Assembly (NCBI GenBank): GCA_030447545.1
Contig: JAUJOV010000001.1
Coordinates: forward strand, 1 to 64,000
Reading direction: 5' to 3'
DNA from: Sphingomicrobium sp.
GTDB taxonomy: Bacteria; Pseudomonadota; Alphaproteobacteria; Sphingomonadales; Sphingomonadaceae
Length of the DNA stretch: 64,000 nucleotides
Under the pieces are notes generated by a model, which did no database searches, had not been told where the DNA came from, and worked only from the letters and a program-made list of their open reading frames with translations. Made by a program: the position numbers and the translations under genes. Shown in pieces: positions 37,427-46,820 of the stretch (position 1 is its first letter; each line of letters opens with the position of its first letter).

Positions 37427-37813
37427 ATGCTGTTCCCCAACGTCGAGTCGACGCGCGGCATCACGGTGCGGGTCGCGGTCAGCTATCTCGCCGAGCAGTC
37501 GTACCCGTCGATCAGCCGCTGGTTCTGGTCGTACCATGTGCGGATCGAGAACGGATCCGACCGGTCGGTCCAGCTGCTTTCGCGCAGCTGGCGGATCACC
37601 GACGGACGCGGCGCGGTGCACGAGGTGCACGGCGAAGGAGTCGTCGGCGAGATGCCCTTGATCGCGCCGAGCGGCAGTTTCGACTATGTCTCGGGCTGCC
37701 CACTCGACACTCCGACCGGCTCGATGAGCGGCAGCTATCGCATGGTTGACGAGGAAGGCAGTGCTTTCGATGTCACAATCCCGCGCTTCGCGCTGCTCGC
37801 GCCGACGAATTGA
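37427..37813 (+). CDS. apaG: ApaG family protein
   Basis: 128 residues from the ATG at 37427 (MLFPNVESTRGITVRVAVSYLAEQS), which matches the usual family start better than a GTG eight codons earlier. SRWFWSYHVRIENGSDRSVQLLSRSWRITDGRG, HEVHGEGVVGEMPLIAPSGSFDYVSGCPLDTPTGSMSGSY and RFAL are conserved. A fibronectin-III-like fold associated with Co2+ resistance and Mg2+ efflux; its molecular role is not settled. Confidence 0.93.
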   Translation: MLFPNVESTRGITVRVAVSYLAEQSYPSISRWFWSYHVRIENGSDRSVQLLSRSWRITDGRGAVHEVHGEGVVGEMPLIAPSGSFDYVSGCPLDTPTGSMSGSYRMVDEEGSAFDVTIPRFALLAPTN

Positions 37814-37913
37814 CCGGTTTTGCCATCGCGGGTGAAACAATACCCGTTTCGGGATGTTTCCCACTCGATACCCATTGTGGTATCTTTGCGCCGCTAGGCT
37901 AGGGAGACAGTTA

Positions 37914-38312
37914 ATGGGCAGGCGGTTATTTACGAGAGCAGTTGTTGGAACCTTGCTGCTGGGGGCGCCCGTAGCCGGTTTCGCGCAGATGGGTTGGACA
38001 CCGGGTGCTGAAATCACCGGCCAGTCCCTCCAGGTCGAGACCAACGGCGTCACCAACACCGTTTATCTCGATCCGGGCGGAGTTGCCCGTATCCAGACAC
38101 CGGGCGGCAACGTGGTCCCGGGGACTTGGACAGCCGGCGGTGGCCAGCTGTGCCTGTCGACGGGCGCAGCGCGTGAATGCTGGGCGTACACCCAGCCGTT
38201 CATGCCTGGTCAGCAGATGACGATGACCAGCTCTTGCGGAACGTCACGCTGGACGGCTCTGGGCACGAACATGGCCCCGCCGATGCAGCAGGGCACCGGC
38301 GAGCGCGGCTAA
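37914..38312 (+). CDS. Secreted hypothetical protein (132 residues)
   Basis: ATG at 37914 (MGRRLFTRAVVGTLLLGAPVAGFAQ) gives a clear signal peptide. The mature part reads GQSLQVETNGVTNTVYLDPGGVARIQTPGG, then a Gly/Thr-rich segment (NVVPGTWTAGGGQLCLSTGAARECWAYTQPF). It has three Cys and no membrane segment. The upstream region holds GATACC CATTGT GGTATC and GGGT ... ACCC inverted repeats. A terminator follows at 38353. Exported protein of unknown function. Confidence 0.7.
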   Translation: MGRRLFTRAVVGTLLLGAPVAGFAQMGWTPGAEITGQSLQVETNGVTNTVYLDPGGVARIQTPGGNVVPGTWTAGGGQLCLSTGAARECWAYTQPFMPGQQMTMTSSCGTSRWTALGTNMAPPMQQGTGERG

Positions 38313-38352
38313 CGCCGAGCGCGGCTGGCTTGCTAGCCGGTCGAAATGAATG

Positions 38353-38386
38353 GCGGCGCTGGACCCAGGTCCGGTGCCGCTTTTCT
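38353..38386 (+). terminator. Rho-independent terminator after the secreted protein gene
   Basis: A 13-bp stem GCGGCGCTGGACC / GGTCCGGTGCCGC with two G-T pairs is followed by TTTTCTT. It lies 40 bases after the stop at 38312. Confidence 0.8.
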
Positions 38387-38550
38387 TATGTGCGGGGCCG
38401 AGTTCACGTAGTCGGCCGCGAGCATGGTCGGCTGGCCGGCGAGATGGGGGCTGGGCCACGGTCGCCCACCGTCATTTGGGGCATCTACGGGTTCAGACCA
38501 GAAGCGCGCTTCTGGCGCTGACAGGGGCCCCGCGCGTTGGGCAAAAAGAA

Positions 38551-38579
38551 ACCGCCCGAACGCTTGGCGTTCGGGCGGT
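38551..38579. terminator. Strong bidirectional terminator hairpin
   Basis: A perfect 13-bp stem (ACCGCCCGAACGC / GCGTTCGGGCGGT, loop TTG). On the minus strand it is followed by TTCTTTTTG and serves the gene at 38605-39019. On the plus strand CAGCTTTTTC follows. Confidence 0.85.
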
Positions 38580-38604
38580 CAGCTTTTTCAGCCGAATTAC
38601 CGGA

Positions 38605-39019
38605 TCACGGGCTGATCGGAATGCGGATCTCGTCGTCGTCGTCGTCCCGAAGCAGCAGAATCCGCGGCCGCGGCCAGTGCGGCGAGGCCGAGGAGCAGCG
38701 GAACCAGTCCGAGTCCACCACCCGTGACCACAGGCTCAACCATCGTGGGCGGGGCCGAGACCATCGGAGGCGGCGGCGCGGCATCGACCACCGGAAGCAC
38801 GCAGCCCGGGGCGGCGCCCTGGGCGGCAACTGCTGCTCCCGCGGCGGCTGCAGCGGATCCAGCCGCGCAAACGGCTGCCTGCGACTCGGCCGTGCCGAAC
38901 ACGCTCAATGCCACGAGCGGATCGATCGTCCTTGGCGCAGCGCTCGCCGCAGAACTGGCGAGCATCGAAGCAGCGATGAAAGCTGCCGTGTACCTTCTAA
39001 TCGGACTGTGCCGAGTCAT
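38605..39019 (-). CDS. Exported hypothetical protein with acidic C-terminus
   Basis: Starts MTRHSPIRRYTAAFIAASML at 39019 with a GGGAGAG ribosome binding site; signal peptide up to SAASAAPR. An alanine-rich stretch, PPPPMVSAPPTMVEP, and a membrane helix (LGLVPLLLGLAALAAAA) follow. A frame change near 38665 then gives ILLLRDDDDDEIRIPISP and a stop at 38605. The aspartate run and PISP ending recur, by memory, in sphingomonad secreted or membrane proteins. No function known. Confidence 0.6.
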
Positions 39020-39427
39020 TGTCTTTCTCTCCCTCGGGAACGCAACTCCGCTGCGGAGCCTCTTCGCACCAGAATGGATGAAACGCAAGTTCACAGCGCA
39101 GGTTTCATTTCGCAGAGTGGTTTTTTCGCAACTGTGCAAAGAGGCCACACCCGGTGCCAGCGCGGCTGCGAAACGACCTGCCGGAAGGATTTTTCGGCCG
39201 TTTTTCGCTGGTTCCGCGAAGCGCCGCCGGCTTCTTCAGATCGGCGGGACAGGCGCTCGACCGGGACCGCGTTGCAGCTCGCCGGCCCATCGGCTTGCTT
39301 TTCGATGCGGAGCGTTTCATCGCCTTTGGAGTTACCGGCAGTGACTGCGGGTGCTTGGGGCGAACATCGCGCGGGCGCTCTGCGGAATTCGCCAGGGCTG
39401 TTCTGCTGGCGAGCCGTGTGAGGGAAG
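39020..39427. other. Intergenic region between an exported protein gene and the exopolysaccharide cluster
   Basis: 408 bases between divergent genes, with no convincing coding frame. An inverted repeat TGAAAC-N17-GTTTCA at 39079-39107 could be an operator, and TTTTTTCGC/TTTTTCGC tracts follow. Promoters for both the exported protein gene (minus) and the phosphatase (plus) are expected here, but no -35/-10 pair was confidently recognised. Confidence 0.45.
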
Positions 39428-40237
39428 ATGATCTGGGGCCGAAGCTTTGTCGCTCGTCGTAGCGGGTCCGCTGCCCCGCGGGGGCATCGCGCCTACGCGG
39501 TCGGCGACATTCATGGTCGGCTCGATCTGCTCGAGGCCCTACTCGGCCGGATCGAGGCCGACAACCGCGCGCGACGCAGGGCGCGCACCAGCATCATCTT
39601 CCTTGGCGACCTGATCGATCGCGGACCCGACTCGGCGCAGGTCGTCGAGCGGCTAAGGCTCTACCGGCCGAGCTTCGCCAAAACCGTTTTCATCATGGGC
39701 AACCACGAGGAAATCCTGCTTCGGATCCTCGGCGGCGAATCGGAGCTGATCCGGGACTGGCTCCAGTTCGGCGGGGCGGAATGCGCGCGCAGCTACGGCA
39801 TCGACCCGGCCAAGCTTCGCCCAATGCGCGGCCCCGAAGCGATCCAGCTGCTCAAGCGCAAGATCCCGCGCGAGCAGGTCGAGTTCCTGTCGAGCTTTGC
39901 CGATACCGCTTCGTTCGGCAATTACCTGTTCGTTCACGCAGGAATTCGGCCCGGCGTTCCGCTCGCCAATCAGGTCCCGCACGACTTGCGCTGGATCCGC
40001 ATGCCGTTTCTGTCGGACGAGACCGATCACGGCCGGATTGTCGTCCACGGCCACACGATCAGCGAGGAAGTCGAGGTCCGTGCCAACCGCATCGGAGTGG
40101 ATACCGGCGCCTATCACAGCGGCGTGCTGTCGGCAGTCGGCCTGCAGGGCGACGAGCGCTGGTTGCTCCAGACCGGTACGCCAGGCGCGGCTCCGGCCAA
40201 GGTCGCTCCGGTTGCGTCCTTTTCGGAGGCTTACTAA
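39428..40237 (+). CDS. Metallophosphoesterase, PPP-type serine/threonine phosphatase-like
   Basis: 269 residues. PPP-family motifs are complete: AVGDIHGRLDLLE, IIFLGDLIDRGPDSAQVV, IMGNHEEILL, FVHAGIRPG and HGHTISEEV. Such cytosolic phosphatases dephosphorylate Ser/Thr or Tyr of proteins, or diadenosine polyphosphates. It heads the exopolysaccharide cluster (40-46 kb) that encodes a tyrosine autokinase. This suggests it could reverse that kinase or act on the cluster in the place usually held by a low-molecular-weight Tyr phosphatase; that is inference. Confidence 0.87.
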   Translation: MIWGRSFVARRSGSAAPRGHRAYAVGDIHGRLDLLEALLGRIEADNRARRRARTSIIFLGDLIDRGPDSAQVVERLRLYRPSFAKTVFIMGNHEEILLRILGGESELIRDWLQFGGAECARSYGIDPAKLRPMRGPEAIQLLKRKIPREQVEFLSSFADTASFGNYLFVHAGIRPGVPLANQVPHDLRWIRMPFLSDETDHGRIVVHGHTISEEVEVRANRIGVDTGAYHSGVLSAVGLQGDERWLLQTGTPGAAPAKVAPVASFSEAY

Positions 40238-40249
40238 AATGGCGGCAGA

Positions 40250-41011
40250 GTGAACGCGCACAGGAGATTATCGTTGGTTGCTGCCACGGGTTCGAAATTG
40301 CGGCAGGGCCGAGCGACGGCTCGGTCGTGCGGTGCTGCAATTGCGGTCGCGCTGCTCATTGCGGGCTGCGCATCCAAGCGCGGCGGCCCGATCGCCTATG
40401 ACGACACGGGGACGTTCGCAGCGCCCGACTCGCCGGCGCTCGCGTCACTCGAGACCGACTACAAGATCGCGCCAATGGATACGGTCAGCGTCAAGGTGTT
40501 CCGCCTGCCCGACCTCAGCGGTGACTTTCAGGTCGATCTTACCGGTCAGATTTCGCTGCCACTCATCGGCGAGGTCCGGGCCGCGAACATGACGACTGCC
40601 CAGCTCGACAGCGCGCTCACCGAGAAGTTCAGTGAGAAGTATCTGGAGAACCCCGACGTCAGCGTCGGATTGAAAGAGTCAGCGGCGCGCAACATCACCG
40701 TCGACGGCGCGGTGGACGAGGCCGGCGCATTCCCGGCCACGGGCACTCTGACCCTGATGCAGGCGGTTGCGCTTGCTGGGGGCATCACCGAGGATGCAAA
40801 TCCCCGCCGGATTGCCGTCTTCCGCCAGATCAACGGACAGCGCCAGGCCGCCGCTTTCGACCTGGTGAGCATTCGCCGCGGCGAAACGGCCGACCCGAAG
40901 ATCTACCCGGGCGACATTGTCGTGGTGGACGGCTCTGAGATCAAGGCCACTTACAAGCGGATCATCACCAGCCTTCCGGTCATCTCCGTCTTCCGGCCAT
41001 TCATATTGTGA
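40250..41011 (+). CDS. Polysaccharide export lipoprotein (Wza/GumB family)
   Basis: 253 residues from the GTG at 40250. The signal peptide ends in a lipobox LLIAGCAS. Poly_export domain YKIAPMDTVSVKVFRLPDLSGDFQVDLTGQISLPLIGEVRA and SLBB-like NITVDGAVDEAGAFP ... AVALAGG follow. Forms the outer-membrane channel of capsule or exopolysaccharide export. It is 12 bases after the phosphatase gene. Confidence 0.92.
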   Translation: MNAHRRLSLVAATGSKLRQGRATARSCGAAIAVALLIAGCASKRGGPIAYDDTGTFAAPDSPALASLETDYKIAPMDTVSVKVFRLPDLSGDFQVDLTGQISLPLIGEVRAANMTTAQLDSALTEKFSEKYLENPDVSVGLKESAARNITVDGAVDEAGAFPATGTLTLMQAVALAGGITEDANPRRIAVFRQINGQRQAAAFDLVSIRRGETADPKIYPGDIVVVDGSEIKATYKRIITSLPVISVFRPFIL

Positions 41012-41025
41012 CGAGGAGCCTTGCA

Positions 41026-43260
41026 ATGACATCGACCAAGCGGCGAGCGCCTCGTTGAACAGGGATCTTGCCCTCAGAGACGGCGACGACCCGTGGGAGG
41101 TCGGTCCGCACCTTGGCACCGCGGCGCTGCCGGCGGCCGCCGAGCGGCAGCCCCCGGTCGACCTGTCGAGAATCCTCCGGGTGCTTCTCGAGTGGCGCTG
41201 GCTGATTATCGGAGCCGCTGCGCTTGGGCTGGCGCTGGCAGTGGTCGCGACCCTCCTGACGACGCCCTTGTACCGCGCGCGCGTGACGATGGAGGTTAAT
41301 CCTCCGAACGTCGAGATCATGGACGAGCAGAGCCAGCAGGCCGGGATGAGCGTCAACGCGCACGATTTCATCGCCACGCAGCTGGGGCTGTTGCGAAGCC
41401 GGACGCTCGCCGAGCGAGTGGCGGGGGACCTCAACCTCGCGAACAACCCGGCGTTCGCCGACCCGGAGGCTGCTCCGGCGGCGCGCCTTCGCCAGGCGGC
41501 GTCGAACGTCGCGGAGAACATCAACGTCCTGCCGCAGGGCGATGGCCAGCTGATCCAGTTCGACTTCATATCCGCATCGCCGGCAATGGCGGCCCGTGTG
41601 GCCAATGCCTATGCCGACGCGTTCATCAACTCGACGCTGCAGAGGCGGTACGAAGCTTCGGCATACGCCCGCAACTTCCTCGAGCGGCAGATCGCCAAGA
41701 CGCGAGGCATTCTCGAGGTGTCCGAGCGGCAGCTTGTCGCCTATGCGCAGGCGCAGGGCATCATCAACACGGCGTCAGGTGAGCAGGGCGGACCGGCCGG
41801 CGATGGGGCCTCGCTCCAGGGGCGCTCCCTCGTCGCTCTGAACGAGGCGCTTGCCGCGGCAACGCGCTAGGCGAGTGGCGGCGGAGGGAGCCTTTCGCCA
41901 GGGGTCGGCCGTCGGCGCTACCACGGACGTGACCGCAAGCACCCAGGGGCTTCGCCAGGCCGCGCTGCGCTGCAGGCCGATTATCAGGACAAAAGGACGC
42001 TGATGAAGCCGGACCATCCGGAGATGATCAGCCTTCGTTCGCGGATCACGGAACTCGACCGGCAGATCGCAAGCGAGACTTCGAACGTCGCCGGAAGCCG
42101 GGTCAACACATTGCTCGCCGATTATCGCGCGGCGCTTGCGGCAGAGCGTGCGTTGCAGCGCGCGCGTCCAGCAGCTCAAGGGCGACGTCCTCGACCTGCG
42201 CGGGAGAAGCATCCAATACGCGATCCTGCAGCGCGAGGTGGATACCAACCGCGCACTCTATGATGCGCTTCTGCAGCGCTACAAGGAGATCGGCGTTGTC
42301 GGCGGAGGCGCCGCGCCCGTGTCGACTGTCGACGATGCGAGCGTCCCGACTGCTCCATTCAAGCCGAACCTGTTCTGGAACATCCTGCTCGGGCTCGGGC
42401 TGGGCCTGATCAATGGAATGGTCGCCGCGGTCGTGCTCGAGTTCCTCAACGACACGATCAAGACGCGGGCGGACGTGCGCAACAAGCTGCGCCTCGCATG
42501 CCTCGGCGCGATCCCCAAACGTTCCCGCAAGATCACGCTGGTCGAGGAGCTCGAGGACCCGGCCTCGCCGACGTCGGAAGCCTATTCGAGCGTCGCCACC
42601 TCGCTTCGGTTCAGCTCCGAGCATGGAGTACCCAAGCCGCTCCTGCTCACCAGCGCGCGGGCGGGCGAAGGCAAGTCTTCGACCGCGCTATCCTTGTGCC
42701 ACAATCTTGCCCGGCTCGGAAAGTCGGTGCTGCTGATCGATGCCGACCTGCGCAAGCCGGCGTTCCGCGCCGTTTCGGACAAGCAGGGCCTGACCAAGCT
42801 GCTCACCACCGACGAGCACGTGTCCGACCATGTGACGGCGACTCAGTACGACAATCTGTGGCTGCTGCCGTGCGGTCCCATTCCGCCCAATCCCGCCGAC
42901 CTGCTCTCGAGCGGCCGGTTCCGTTCGATCATCCGCGAGGCGTGCGCGCAGTTCGACCTGGTCGTCGTCGACGCACCGCCGGTGCTGGGCCTCGCCGATG
43001 CGCCGTTGCTCGCCTCGGTCTGCAACGACGTGCTTCTCGTGGTCGAAAGCGGCAAGACGCGCACTGCTGCCGCGACCGAGGCGGTCAACAGGATCCGGGC
43101 CGCGGGCGCGAACGTGCTGGGCGCGACGCTGACCAAGTCGACCGAAGAGAGGAGCGGCTATGGCTATGGCTACGGCTATGGCTATGGCCAGTACAAGTAC
43201 GGCGCTGTAGAGCGGAACCGGTCCGAAGTCGTCATGCTGGGGCACCAGGCCGAGGGCTGA
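41026..43260 (+). CDS. Polysaccharide chain-length determinant / tyrosine autokinase (GumC/Wzc-like)
   Basis: About 745 residues when the breaks are joined. N-terminal Wzz part: first helix LEWRWLIIGAAALGLALAVV, coiled periplasmic region RRYEASAYARNFLERQIAKTRGILEVSERQL. The second helix is FWNILLGLGLGLINGMVAAVVL. The BY-kinase domain has Walker A SARAGEGKSS, Walker A' LLIDADLRKP and Walker B LVVVDAPPVLG. The C-terminus is a tyrosine cluster, GYGYGYGYGYGQYKYG (seven Tyr). Frame changes lie near the start (about 41045), at 41870-41900 and near 42160. It controls chain length and export in the inner membrane. Confidence 0.9.
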
Positions 43261-43318
43261 GCGAGTCCGGACAGGGGGGTCTCAACTGCGCAAGTTCCTG
43301 CAGGCAGCGGTCGCTGCA

Positions 43319-44458
43319 TTGTTCGTCCTCGTCGCCGGAGCGCAGGTCGTTCGCACCGCGCTGCTCGCCTGGCGCGGCGCGTCGTCGGGAATCGCACAAT
43401 CGTCATGGCCGTCTCACCCGCAGGTGCTGACGTCATCGATCATGGCCGGGGTCGGCGCGGCGGCCGCGCAAGCCGAGGATCCGGCCGAGCCGACGCTTGC
43501 CGAGCTGCGTCGGCTCGCCGCCAGCGAGCCGCTGGCAGTCGAGCCGATGCTCGTCCACGGCGCGGTCGCGTTGCGCAAGGGGGATTACCGGCGGGCTGAA
43601 GCGCTGCTGCTCGAGGCGCGGCGCCGCGCTCCGAGGTCGCCGGGAGCTCGCTACCTGCTCGGCGATCTCTACCTTCGCACCGGACGGGCGCTGCCGGCGA
43701 TGGCCGAGATGGCGGTGCTCAACCGGCTGGTCCCGGCCGCATCGATGCAGCTCGCTCCAGCGCTTGCCCAATATTCGACGACGCCGCGCGCCAGCGGGCA
43801 GGTTGCAGCGATCCTTGCCGCCTATCCCGAGCTCGAGCAGCCGCTTCTCGCGGAGCTCGCCAAGGAACCGAAGAATGCCGACCTCGTGCTCGCGCTGGCC
43901 GGGCGAACCCGCACCCGAAGCGCGAACCCGCCGTGGCAGCGGGTGCTGCTCAACTCGCTGATCCGGAATGGGCAGCATGGAAAGGCGCATGCGATCTGGG
44001 CCGAGCTCGCCGGAGTGCCCGCGGGTGAGCCGGGATTGTTCAACGCGGCCTTCCAGCCGATCAATGCGCCGCCACCGTTCAACTGGGACATTGCAGGCGG
44101 CAGCGGAGGAGTTGCCGAAGCACGCGAGGGCGGGCTCGAGATCCTCTATTTCGGACGCGAGGACGTCATCTTCGCGCGCCAGACGCTTCTGCTCAGGCCA
44201 GGACGTTACCGGCTGCAGATGAACGTCACGGCGAGGAGCGGCGACCCGGCGGCGGCAGCCTGGATCGTCAGCTGCCTTGGCGTGAAGGAGCCTCTGCTCG
44301 AGCTGCCGCTGCGTTCGGGAGCGGTGGGCGCCGAGTTCACGGTGCCCGGCGGCTGCCCGGTCCAGGAGATCAGGCTGCGCGCCGAGGGCAAGGAGTTTTC
44401 GGAACAGGCCGACCTGCGAATCGCCGACCTGCGCCTCGGCAAGGCGGGCGCGCGATGA
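43319..44458 (+). CDS. TPR-containing protein of the exopolysaccharide cluster
   Basis: About 379 residues; the start is uncertain (TTG at 43319 opens into a hydrophobic anchor FVLVAGAQVVRTALLAW). Two or three helical repeats follow ([52 protein letters not shown]). A C-terminal beta-rich segment has two Cys (VSCLGVKEP, GGCPVQEIRL). Similar proteins occur next to polymerase genes in sphingomonad exopolysaccharide clusters. The stop overlaps the next gene by ATGA. Confidence 0.72.
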   Translation: MFVLVAGAQVVRTALLAWRGASSGIAQSSWPSHPQVLTSSIMAGVGAAAAQAEDPAEPTLAELRRLAASEPLAVEPMLVHGAVALRKGDYRRAEALLLEARRRAPRSPGARYLLGDLYLRTGRALPAMAEMAVLNRLVPAASMQLAPALAQYSTTPRASGQVAAILAAYPELEQPLLAELAKEPKNADLVLALAGRTRTRSANPPWQRVLLNSLIRNGQHGKAHAIWAELAGVPAGEPGLFNAAFQPINAPPPFNWDIAGGSGGVAEAREGGLEILYFGREDVIFARQTLLLRPGRYRLQMNVTARSGDPAAAAWIVSCLGVKEPLLELPLRSGAVGAEFTVPGGCPVQEIRLRAEGKEFSEQADLRIADLRLGKAGAR

Positions 44459-45798
44459 CCCGCCGCCTGCGCAGCCTCGCCATCCCCTCCTTTCTGCTGC
44501 TGTGCCTGCTGGCCGGCGGAAGCAGCAGCCAGGGCGCATTGGCCAATGCCGGGCTTCAGCTTGTCGCACTGCTCGTCCTCGCCTGGGCCGCGGTGGCGCC
44601 GAGGCCCGAGCCGCTGGCCAAGCCCGCGCGCCTCGTGCTGGTCCTTGCCATTGCCTCGGTCGTGCTCGTCGTCCTTCAGCTCGTGCCGCTGCCGCCGGGC
44701 ATCTGGTCATCGCTGCCCGGCCGCGAGCGCGTCGTCGATGGATACGAGATGCTCGGCTACCCACTGCCGTGGCTGCCCTTGTCGCTTTCGCCATACCAGA
44801 CGCTGGCGAGCAGCTACTCGCTGCTTCCTCCGCTCGGCGTGCTTGCGGGCATCGTGGTCCTTCGAGCTCACCGCGAGAGCTGGCTTGCCGGAGCGGTGAT
44901 CCTGGGCGCGATGGCGAGCGTGTTCCTCGGCGCGCTCCAGGTCGCGAGCGGCGGGCAGGCGGGCTGGACCTACCTTTACGAGATCACCAACACCGGAGCG
45001 GTCGGCTTCTTCGCCAACCGCAATCACATGGCCTCCCTGCTGCTCGCGGCAATCCCGTTCAGCGCTGCGGTGTTCGCGTCCGGCCACCCGCGAATCAAAG
45101 GCCGGGGATCGGGCTTTGCCACAATTGCGCTTGGCGGCGGCGGGTTCGTGCTGCTGATCGTCGGCCTGCTGCTCAACCGCTCGCTTGCAGCGCTTGCGCT
45201 GGCGGTGCCGGTGATCGCCTTCAGCGCGGTCATCCTGCCGGCGGGCTGGCGCCTTCGCCGGGCACTGCTCCCGCTGGCTCTCCTCGCGCTTGCTGCCGCG
45301 GTCGTGGCGATGAGCACCAGCTGGGTGCGCAGCCTCAGCCAGACGGACATCGGCGCATTCACCTCGCGCGCCGAAATGTGGGAGAATACGTCGGGCGCAA
45401 TCGCGGCGACCTTCCCGTTCGGCACCGGGCTCGGCACGTTCAGCCAGGTCTACGCCTCGAGCGAGAACCCGGCGAACGTCGCCCCGACCTACATCAACCA
45501 TGCCCACAACGACTATCTGGAGCTGCTGCTCGAGACGGGCGCTCCCGGGCTGATCCTGATCCTGCTGTTCCTGGCCTGGTGGGCATGGGCTGCGCTGCGT
45601 GTTTGGCGCTCGCCGTCGAGCACTTCGTTCGCTCGCGCTGCCACGGTCGCCTCGGCGGCGATCCTCGCGCACAGCATCGTCGACTTCCCGCTGCGGACCG
45701 CCGCGATCGCAGCGCTGCTCGCTGCCTGCGTCGGGACCATGGCCCAGCCGCCGCGGGAGCGCCGAAGCGAGCGCGCAAAACACGTCGATATTGCCTGA
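44455..45798 (+). CDS. O-antigen ligase / Wzy-like polymerase
   Basis: 447 residues with about 11-12 membrane helices. The O-antigen ligase (Wzy_C) loop reads FTSRAEMWENTSGAIAATFPFGTGLGTFSQVYASSENP followed by YINHAHNDYLELLLETGAPGLI, the family signature (His-Asn-Asp). It polymerises or ligates polysaccharide on the periplasmic face. The start overlaps the TPR gene by 4 bases, so it is coupled. Last gene of the cluster; 150 bases of spacer follow. Confidence 0.88.
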   Translation: MTRRLRSLAIPSFLLLCLLAGGSSSQGALANAGLQLVALLVLAWAAVAPRPEPLAKPARLVLVLAIASVVLVVLQLVPLPPGIWSSLPGRERVVDGYEMLGYPLPWLPLSLSPYQTLASSYSLLPPLGVLAGIVVLRAHRESWLAGAVILGAMASVFLGALQVASGGQAGWTYLYEITNTGAVGFFANRNHMASLLLAAIPFSAAVFASGHPRIKGRGSGFATIALGGGGFVLLIVGLLLNRSLAALALAVPVIAFSAVILPAGWRLRRALLPLALLALAAAVVAMSTSWVRSLSQTDIGAFTSRAEMWENTSGAIAATFPFGTGLGTFSQVYASSENPANVAPTYINHAHNDYLELLLETGAPGLILILLFLAWWAWAALRVWRSPSSTSFARAATVASAAILAHSIVDFPLRTAAIAALLAACVGTMAQPPRERRSERAKHVDIA

Positions 45799-45950
45799 CA
45801 CTGCCGGGTTCGGGAGCGGACGGGCACTGAAGCAGCCCGGTGCTGCGGCTTCGACTTGCCGCTTCGTCTCCCCACTTTGGCTCATTTTCCTGCAACGCTT
45901 CGGAGTCTGGCCGGTTAGGGCTTGCCTACGGTCAACGTAGGAGTTTGCGT

Positions 45951-46820
45951 ATGTTCGGGTCCTTTCCCAGAGCCCTTCGTTCACCGCTCGGCGTCGTCTT
46001 TGCCGGTGGCGTCATCCTCTCCGCTCCCGTGCTCGCGACCCATTCGTGGGGCGGAGCCCACTGGTCGCGCACCGGCACTCTTACGATCCGTGTCGGCGAC
46101 GCCGTGGGGCCGGCGTGGGACAGCTATCTGCGGGCAGCCTCGAGTGACTGGTCGGCGCCGGTGATCCTCGACCTGGTGGTGACCACGAGCAACGTCGCGC
46201 CGTCGACCTGCAAGCCCGTTTACGGCCGCGCGACCGCCTGTAGCTATGGCTATGGAAAAACGGGATGGCTTGGCCTCGGGCAGATCTGGACGAGCGGCAA
46301 GCACATCGTCCAGGCGACGGCCAAGGTGAACAACACCTATTTCTCGCTTGCGCGGTACAACACTCCAAGCTGGCGGCGCTATGTGATGTGCCAGGAGCTT
46401 GGCCACGTGCTGGGCCTGTCACACCAGGACGAGAACCAGACCAATCTCAATCTTGGCTCGTGCATGGACTATACCAGCGACCCCACGGGGACGCTGGGGA
46501 CCAACGGCACTCTGGGCAACCTCAAGCCCAACACCCACGATTACAAGCAGATCAACCTGGCGCACGGGCATCTCGACGGCTCGCAGCTGTCGACGACCAA
46601 GCTGTCCGCCAGCACATCGGGTGCCCAGGTCGGCGGAAGCGAGCGGCTGAACCGCGGGATTGGCCCGATGCGCAGCAGCTGGGGCCGCGCGGTCGCAAGG
46701 GACGCCGGGGGCCGCCCGCGGGTGTTCGTGCGTGACCTCGGCGGCGGGGTCGAGGTGCTGACCTTCGTGATCTGGGCCGAGGAGGCGACGCCGGAGCAGA
46801 CCGGCGAGCATAGCCACTAG
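45951..46820 (+). CDS. Secreted matrixin-like protein with variant zinc site (QELGHxxGLxH)
   Basis: 289 residues. Signal peptide [17 protein letters not shown] from [12 protein letters not shown] at 45951. The metzincin-like segment reads [21 protein letters not shown], and [11 protein letters not shown] is the following Met-turn-like part. In true matrixins the motif is HExxHxxGxxH, whereas here the first His is Gln. The same CQExGHxxGL pattern recurs, in my memory, in bacterial relatives, so it may be a conserved variant. Proteolytic activity is doubtful. Its 3' end overlaps rimO by 4 bases. Confidence 0.75.
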   Translation: MFGSFPRALRSPLGVVFAGGVILSAPVLATHSWGGAHWSRTGTLTIRVGDAVGPAWDSYLRAASSDWSAPVILDLVVTTSNVAPSTCKPVYGRATACSYGYGKTGWLGLGQIWTSGKHIVQATAKVNNTYFSLARYNTPSWRRYVMCQELGHVLGLSHQDENQTNLNLGSCMDYTSDPTGTLGTNGTLGNLKPNTHDYKQINLAHGHLDGSQLSTTKLSASTSGAQVGGSERLNRGIGPMRSSWGRAVARDAGGRPRVFVRDLGGGVEVLTFVIWAEEATPEQTGEHSH

